DNA of 18,941 nucleotides from JANNSW01 sp031431235 (GTDB lineage: Bacteria; Pseudomonadota; Alphaproteobacteria; Rhizobiales; Hyphomicrobiaceae): the NCBI GenBank assembly GCA_031431235.1, contig JANPDA010000338.1:1-18941 (forward strand), in the 5' to 3' direction. The notes below the pieces were generated by a model, which did no database searches, was not told the DNA's origin, and worked only from the letters and a program-made list of their open reading frames with translations. Both the position numbers and the translations under genes were made by a program. Shown piece by piece: positions 14,423 through 18,941 of this stretch. How positions within the stretch are numbered: position 1 is the stretch's first letter; every line of letters begins with the position of its first letter.

Positions 14423-16909
14423 GTGCCTTCCCTTTCCCAGAGCCTCGACCAGGCCATCCGCAAAGCAATCGAGTTTGCGTCGGAGCGCAATCACGAGTTC
14501 GTAACCCTCGAGCACCTGCTGCTCGCCTTGATCGACGACCGCGACGCGGCCGGCGTGATGCGCGCATGCAATGTCGATCTCGACAAGCTCCGCCGCCGAC
14601 TGACCGAGCATCTGGACAACGATGTCAACAATCCAGAGCTCGACGGTGAATCGGAGCCGACGCCCACGGTCGGCTTCCAGCGAGTGGTCCAGCGCGCGCT
14701 GATCCACGTGCAATCGTCGGGGCGTGACGAGGTGACCGGGGCCAACGTGCTCGTTGCCTTGTTCGCCGAGCGCGAGAGCCATGCCGCCTTCTTCCTGCAG
14801 GAGCAGAAGATGTCGCGGTTCGATGCGGTGCAATACATTTCCCACGGCATAGCCAAGCGCCCGGGCATGTCGGAGCCGCGCCCGGTGCGCGGAGCCGAGA
14901 GCGAGCAGGCGAGCGGGGAGGCCGACGACGACAAGAAGGTCGGAGGCGACGCACTCTCGACCTATTGCGTGAACTTGAACCAGAAGGCCCGCACCGGCCG
15001 GATCGACCCGCTGATCGGCCGCGAGCAGGAGGTCAATCGCACCATCCAGGTGCTGTGCCGCCGCCAGAAGAACAACCCGCTCTATGTCGGCGATCCCGGC
15101 GTCGGCAAGACCGCGATCGCGGAAGGCCTCGCGCGCAAGATCGTCAAGGGCGAGGTGCCCGAGGTACTGCGCACGGCGACCATCTTCTCGCTCGACATGG
15201 GCCAGCTGCTGGCCGGCACCCGCTACCGCGGCGACTTCGAGGAACGTCTGAAGGCTGTGATGAAGGAGATCGAGCAGACGCCCGGCGCGATTCTCTTCAT
15301 CGACGAGATCCACACCGTGATCGGAGCCGGCGCCACCTCGGGTGGGTCGATGGATGCCTCCAACCTGCTGAAGCCGGCACTGCAGTCGGGCTTGCTCCGA
15401 TGCATCGGCTCGACCACCTACAAGGAATACCGTCAGCACTTCGAGAAGGACCGAGCGCTCGTCCGCCGCTTCCAGAAGATCGACGTGAACGAGCCCTCGA
15501 TCGAGGACGCGACCGAGATCCTGCTCGGCCTCAAACCCTACTTCGAGGAGTTCCACAAGCTCCGCTATACCAACGAGGCGGTGAAGGCGGCCGTCGAGCT
15601 CTCGGCGCGCTACATCAACGACCGCAAGCTTCCCGACAAGGCGATCGACGTGATCGACGAGACGGGCGCCTCGCAGATGCTGTTCCCCGAGGGCAAGCGC
15701 AAGAAAACCATCACCGTCAAGGAGATCGAGGCGACGGTCGCCACCATGGCGCGGATCCCACCCAAGTCGGTCTCCAAGTCCGACACCCAGATGCTCGCCA
15801 ACCTGGAACGCGATCTGAAACGGGTCGTGTTCGGTCAGGACAAGGCAATCGCGCAGCTCGCTTCCGCTTTCAAGCTGTCCCGCGCCGGGCTGCGCGAGCC
15901 CGAGAAGCCGATCGGCAGCTACCTGTTCGCGGGCCCGACCGGCGTCGGCAAGACCGAGGTGGCCAATCAGCTCGCCGACGTTCTCGGCATCAAGCTCCTG
16001 CGCTTCGACATGTCGGAGTACATGGAGCGCCACACCGTCTCGCGCCTGATCGGCGCCCCCCCGGGCTATGTCGGATTCGATCAAGGCGGCCTGTTGACCG
16101 ACGGCATCGACCAGCACCCCCATTGCGTGCTGCTGCTGGACGAGATCGAGAAGGCGCATCCGGAGGTCTTCAACATCCTCTTGCAGGTGATGGACCATGG
16201 CAAGCTGACCGACCACAACGGCAAGCAGATCGACTTCCGCAACATCGTCCTGATCATGACGACGAATGCCGGCGCGGCCGATCTGGCGAAGCCCCCGATC
16301 GGCTTCGGTCGCTCCAAGCGCGAGGGCGAGGACATGGCCGCGATCAACCAGATGTTCAGCCCGGAGTTCCGCAACCGGCTCGACGCCACCATCAGCTTCG
16401 GCAATTTGCCCCCCGAGGTGATCCGCCAGGTCGTGCACAAGTTCATCTATGCACTCGAAGGCCAGCTGACCGACCGCGGCGTTGCGATCGAGCTGACCGA
16501 GGAGGCGGCCGGCTGGCTTGCCGAGAAGGGCTATGACGAAAAGTTCGGGGCAAGGCCGCTCGCTCGCGTCATCCAGGAGCACATCAAGCGGCCGCTCGCC
16601 GACGAGCTGCTGTTCGGCCGGCTCGAGAAGGGCGGCAGCGTCCGCGTGATCGTGGAGGAGAAGGACGGCGAGAAGGTGCTCGGCTTCGAGTTCGGCGAGC
16701 CGATGGACGGTGGCGCAAAGAAGCTGCCGGCTCCCGACGCCAGCAAACCGGCGCGAGCGGTTGCCAAACCCAGGAAGCCACGCGCCATTCCCGGCCGCCG
16801 TGCGGGCGAGCAGAAGGCGTTGGCCGGCCCGTCGAGCAACGAGGCCCCGCCGCGCCCGCGTGGCTCGAGCCCCGTGCCGATCGTACCGCTGAAGCGCGAC
16901 GAGGATTGA
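14423..16909 (+). CDS. clpA: ATP-dependent Clp protease ATP-binding subunit ClpA
   Basis: An 828-residue double-ring AAA+ unfoldase that feeds proteins into ClpP. An N-domain (about 1-145) binds ClpS. The first AAA module has Walker A GDPGVGKT (223-230) and Walker B ending DE (294-295); the second has Walker A GPTGVGKT (504-511) and Walker B ending DE (573-574). The ClpP-docking loop tripeptide IGF is at 626-628. A GTG at 14423 is the start, giving MPSLSQSLDQAIRKAIEFA, the expected ClpA N-terminus, with AAAGGAG at 14405-14411. After the family core ends near residue 765, a Lys/Arg/Pro/Ala-rich tail of about 60 residues follows that is absent from the 758-residue E. coli protein and is probably disordered. 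ClpP is not encoded in the window. Confidence 0.97.
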   Translation: MPSLSQSLDQAIRKAIEFASERNHEFVTLEHLLLALIDDRDAAGVMRACNVDLDKLRRRLTEHLDNDVNNPELDGESEPTPTVGFQRVVQRALIHVQSSGRDEVTGANVLVALFAERESHAAFFLQEQKMSRFDAVQYISHGIAKRPGMSEPRPVRGAESEQASGEADDDKKVGGDALSTYCVNLNQKARTGRIDPLIGREQEVNRTIQVLCRRQKNNPLYVGDPGVGKTAIAEGLARKIVKGEVPEVLRTATIFSLDMGQLLAGTRYRGDFEERLKAVMKEIEQTPGAILFIDEIHTVIGAGATSGGSMDASNLLKPALQSGLLRCIGSTTYKEYRQHFEKDRALVRRFQKIDVNEPSIEDATEILLGLKPYFEEFHKLRYTNEAVKAAVELSARYINDRKLPDKAIDVIDETGASQMLFPEGKRKKTITVKEIEATVATMARIPPKSVSKSDTQMLANLERDLKRVVFGQDKAIAQLASAFKLSRAGLREPEKPIGSYLFAGPTGVGKTEVANQLADVLGIKLLRFDMSEYMERHTVSRLIGAPPGYVGFDQGGLLTDGIDQHPHCVLLLDEIEKAHPEVFNILLQVMDHGKLTDHNGKQIDFRNIVLIMTTNAGAADLAKPPIGFGRSKREGEDMAAINQMFSPEFRNRLDATISFGNLPPEVIRQVVHKFIYALEGQLTDRGVAIELTEEAAGWLAEKGYDEKFGARPLARVIQEHIKRPLADELLFGRLEKGGSVRVIVEEKDGEKVLGFEFGEPMDGGAKKLPAPDASKPARAVAKPRKPRAIPGRRAGEQKALAGPSSNEAPPRPRGSSPVPIVPLKRDED

Positions 16910-16988
16910 CCTGAGCAAGCCGCTGGGAGACGGGCTGCCGGCACGAGAGATCGACGTCGCTCCGACCGAGCCCCATCCGCTCGCGGGC

Positions 16989-17690
16989 GTGTGCGCTCGC
17001 ACGGCCTTTGTCGCTGGGATGCGGGCGACACCGATCCTGCCGGGTCTCATCCTGGTTTCGGCGGTGGCCGGGTTCGGCGCGCTCGCCCGTGCGGCTGGGG
17101 CATCGCTCGGGCAGGCCATGTTCATCACCGCGACCGTGTTCGCGCTGCCGGGGCAGGTGGTGCTGCTCGAAGAGCTGTCGCGAGGGGCGACGCTGACGGT
17201 TGCGGCGGCAGGTGTCGCACTGACGGCAGTCCGCCTGTTGCCGATGGCCGTGGTGATCGCGCCGTACCTGCGCGGCTCGAGTTTGCCGCGCTCGTTCGAG
17301 TATCTCGGCTCCCATTGGATTGCGGTGACGCTCTGGGTCGAGGGTTTGAGAACCTTGCCGGGACTACCGGCGGAGGCGCGCCTGCCCTATTTCCTCGGCT
17401 CGGCCGTGGTGCTCTGGGCTGTCGCAATCCTGACGACGGGCCTTGGTCACATCGCGTCGGGCAGCCTGCCGGGCTTGGTGGCGGCAGCTCTCATGTATCT
17501 GATGCCGATCTACTTCATGTTGTCGCTGCTCTCGGCAGCCAAGGGCTCGCGCATGGACCTGGTAGCGCTCGGCATCGGACTGCTTGGGGGTCCGGCGCTC
17601 CATGCGATAGTTCCGGGATTCGACCTGCTGTTGATGGGCCTCGTCGGCGGCACGCTCGCCTATATCGTCGGCCGCGGGAGCCCCAGATGA
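16989..17690 (+). CDS. AzlC family permease (branched-chain amino-acid exporter, large subunit)
   Basis: A membrane protein of 233 residues with about six or seven hydrophobic segments. The start GMRATPILPGLILVSAVAGFGALARAAG, FALPGQVVLLE and the paired hydrophobic stretches fit the AzlC family, whose members export branched-chain or other amino acids together with a small AzlD partner. The substrate is not predictable. The start is uncertain: GTG at 16989 has no clear ribosome binding site, an ATG at 17019 would shorten it by ten residues, and the frame stays open upstream to a CTG at 16911 placed six bases after GAGGA near the clpA stop. Its stop overlaps the azlD ATG (ATGA, 17687-17690). 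It follows clpA by at most 79 bases and may be transcribed with it. Confidence 0.85.
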   Translation: MCARTAFVAGMRATPILPGLILVSAVAGFGALARAAGASLGQAMFITATVFALPGQVVLLEELSRGATLTVAAAGVALTAVRLLPMAVVIAPYLRGSSLPRSFEYLGSHWIAVTLWVEGLRTLPGLPAEARLPYFLGSAVVLWAVAILTTGLGHIASGSLPGLVAAALMYLMPIYFMLSLLSAAKGSRMDLVALGIGLLGGPALHAIVPGFDLLLMGLVGGTLAYIVGRGSPR

Positions 17691-18037
17691 GTGCGAGCCT
17701 GTTGGGCGGCGGCCCCCAGACCTACCTGGCGCTCCTGGTGGCAGGCTTCCTGATGACCCAGCCCTGGCGCTGGCTCGGCATCTGGCTGGGCAGCGGCCTG
17801 GATGTGGACGGGGAGGTGTTCCGCTGGTGCCGGGCGGTCTCGACGGCGATCGTGGCGGCGCTGATCGGCCGCATCATCGTCTATCCCTCAGGCGCGCTCG
17901 CCGATGTGCCGCTGTCGATCCGGCTGCTCGCCTTTGCGGCCGGGCTGGCATTCTATGCCGTGCGCGGCCATAGCCTCGTGGGTGGCGTGGTTGCTGCGAT
18001 TGCGGTGCTGGTTGGTGGGACCCTGCTATCGACGTGA
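17687..18037 (+). CDS. AzlD family protein (branched-chain amino-acid exporter, small subunit)
   Basis: A 116-residue membrane protein with about four hydrophobic segments, the usual size and form of AzlD. The segment TYLALLVAGFLMTQPWRWLGIWLG near the start and a middle portion VSTAIVAALIGRIIVYPSGALADVPLSIRLLAFAAGL are typical. The ATG overlaps the AzlC stop by four bases, showing translational coupling and supporting function as a two-subunit exporter. The end GTGA (18034-18037) overlaps a possible downstream small ORF. Confidence 0.85.
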   Translation: MSASLLGGGPQTYLALLVAGFLMTQPWRWLGIWLGSGLDVDGEVFRWCRAVSTAIVAALIGRIIVYPSGALADVPLSIRLLAFAAGLAFYAVRGHSLVGGVVAAIAVLVGGTLLST

Positions 18038-18141
18038 AACCCTTGCTGACGGGCGGCTTCCGGATCATGTTGTGTGCCATGTCCATGTTGATGTTCCCTC
18101 AGGCTCCCGCCGGTGCGGGGGCAAGCGAGCTAGGCCCTTGA
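18034..18141 (+). CDS. Possible small membrane or secreted peptide, coupled to neighbours
   Basis: A 35-residue frame that begins with GTG overlapping the azlD stop (GTGA) and ends with TGA overlapping the TTG proposed as start of the histidine kinase (TTGA, 18138-18141). The translation resembles an export signal: MKPLLTGGFR, a Met/Leu-rich hydrophobic core, then APAGAGASELGP with an A-x-A pattern. An internal ATG at 18067 is an alternative start. No family is recognised. It could be a real small protein, a translational coupler, or the N-terminus of the kinase cut off by a frameshift between the two frames. It may also be chance. Confidence 0.3.
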   Translation: MKPLLTGGFRIMLCAMSMLMFPQAPAGAGASELGP

Positions 18142-18941
18142 CGGCTGCGCTGATCGAGGACGGCTGCATCGTCGCTGCCAGCCGGAAATTCCTGGAGGCG
18201 ATCGGTGTGCCGAGCCTGCTAGAGCTGGAGGCGAGGGGGGGGCTCGGTGCGCTTGCCCCCGAGCTGGCGCGCCTGCTCGCTGCCGCCAATCCTGTGGCGC
18301 CGCTGCCGGCGAATGTCGAGCTTGCATGCGCGATGCGGGTGGAGGTCCAGCTGAGCCCGCTCACCGGTGCGGTCGGCGACAAGCGCCGCATTCTGCTGCT
18401 GCTGGAGGCGCCCGGCCCGATGCCGGTCTGGCCGTTCCTCGCCAAGCTCAGCCACGAGGTGCGCACGCCCTTGACCTCGGTGATCGGGTTTGCCGAGCTG
18501 TTGGGAGCGCAGCACCTGGGGCCGCTCGGGCACGAGCGCTATCGAGGCTACGCGGACGATATCCTGTCGAGCGCGCGCCATGCCCTCAGCCTCGTCGATG
18601 ATCTGCTGGACATCGCCAAGATCCGGGCGGGCCGCATCGACCTGCAGGTGGGTCTGCACGACCTCGCGGTGATTGCGGGCGAGGCTGTCGCGGCAATGGC
18701 ACCGCAGGCGCTCGCGGCGAGCGTCTCGCTCACGCTGGGACCAACGAGTGCAGTCGGGCCAGTTCATGTCGATGCCCGCAGCGTGAAACAGATCGTGCTC
18801 AATCTCATCTCCAATGCGATCAGGTCGACGCCGGCCGGCGGCCGTGTCGACGTGACGGCCGAGCAGGTCCAATCCGGCGAGACGGCCATCGTCGTCAGCG
18901 ATACCGGCCCCGGCATCAGCCCGGAGGCGATCGCCCAAGCC
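18138..18941 (+). CDS. Sensor histidine kinase of the PleC/DivJ/PdhS type, N-terminal part (runs off the window)
   Basis: At least 268 residues with no stop before the right edge. An N-terminal PAS-like part (about 1-95; IEDGCIVAASRKFLEAIGV at the start) precedes a HisKA dimerisation domain with LAKLSHEVRTPLTSVIGFAELL, phospho-accepting H106, and GPLGHERYRGYADDILSSARHALSLVDDLLDIAKI. The ATPase domain has the N-box LNLISNAIR (N222, N226) and G1 box DTGPGIS (D255); the last visible residues precede the F and G2 boxes. The GPxG...RYxxY...SLxxDLLDxxKI pattern is that of the PdhS/PleC/DivJ group, which in this order controls DivK and CtrA. I took TTG at 18138 as start because the translated sequence becomes domain-like there, with only a weak upstream ribosome binding site. 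GTG at 18072 is in frame and possible. No cognate regulator is visible. Confidence 0.8.
   Translation, partial: MTAALIEDGCIVAASRKFLEAIGVPSLLELEARGGLGALAPELARLLAAANPVAPLPANVELACAMRVEVQLSPLTGAVGDKRRILLLLEAPGPMPVWPFLAKLSHEVRTPLTSVIGFAELLGAQHLGPLGHERYRGYADDILSSARHALSLVDDLLDIAKIRAGRIDLQVGLHDLAVIAGEAVAAMAPQALAASVSLTLGPTSAVGPVHVDARSVKQIVLNLISNAIRSTPAGGRVDVTAEQVQSGETAIVVSDTGPGISPEAIAQA

Noticed and set aside
13937..17128. A 1063-residue open frame on the minus strand over clpS-clpA
   Set aside because: It is fully antisense to the well-supported clpS and clpA genes, shows no recognisable domain, and has the composition expected of the complementary frame of high-GC coding DNA.

Overview
The window is ordinary, gene-dense chromosomal DNA with very high GC content. 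It most likely comes from an alphaproteobacterium of the order Hyphomicrobiales (Rhizobiales). The reasons are the complete aapJQMP general L-amino-acid transporter, a LpxQ-like outer-membrane lipid A oxidase candidate, a short PHA-type phasin, the clpS-clpA pair with alphaproteobacterial sequence features, and a PleC/DivJ/PdhS-type histidine kinase. No plasmid, phage, CRISPR or insertion-sequence gene was seen, and genus cannot be set from the sequence alone.

Layout, left to right. Positions 1-3690 (+) form an envelope block: the C-terminal end of an alpha-2-macroglobulin-like protein, the peptidoglycan glycosyltransferase/transpeptidase PBP1C directly behind it, and an outer-membrane beta-barrel resembling lipid A oxidase. 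Positions 3776-8154 (+) hold the aapJQMP operon: periplasmic binding protein, two permeases and an ATPase. It is punctuated by hairpins before aapJ and between aapJ and aapQ, and by a REP-like palindromic segment between aapQ and aapM. Positions 8155-8365 hold a structured non-coding segment closed by near-perfect inverted repeats. Positions 8366-10981 (-) hold a molybdate transporter, modABC.

Positions 11109-11663 (+) encode the 16S rRNA methyltransferase RsmD, divergent from modA. It ends 4 bases short of a convergent D,D-carboxypeptidase with a C-terminal SPOR domain (11668-13047, -). A phasin (13421-13750, +) follows, closed by a clear intrinsic terminator, and then clpS-clpA (14066-16909, +), the adaptor and unfoldase of the ClpAP protease. 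Behind clpA come an AzlC/AzlD pair (branched-chain amino-acid exporter family), a possible 35-residue translationally coupled small ORF, and the N-terminal part of a histidine kinase that runs off the right edge.

Most genes are conserved housekeeping or transport genes and I see no convincing new multi-gene system. The points most worth a second look are non-coding or boundary features: the roughly 168-bp structured element at 8170-8337, the possible coupled small ORF at 18034-18141 with the unusual TTG start of the kinase, the palindrome that forms the start of the pbpC reading frame, and the hairpin/REP punctuation of the aap operon.
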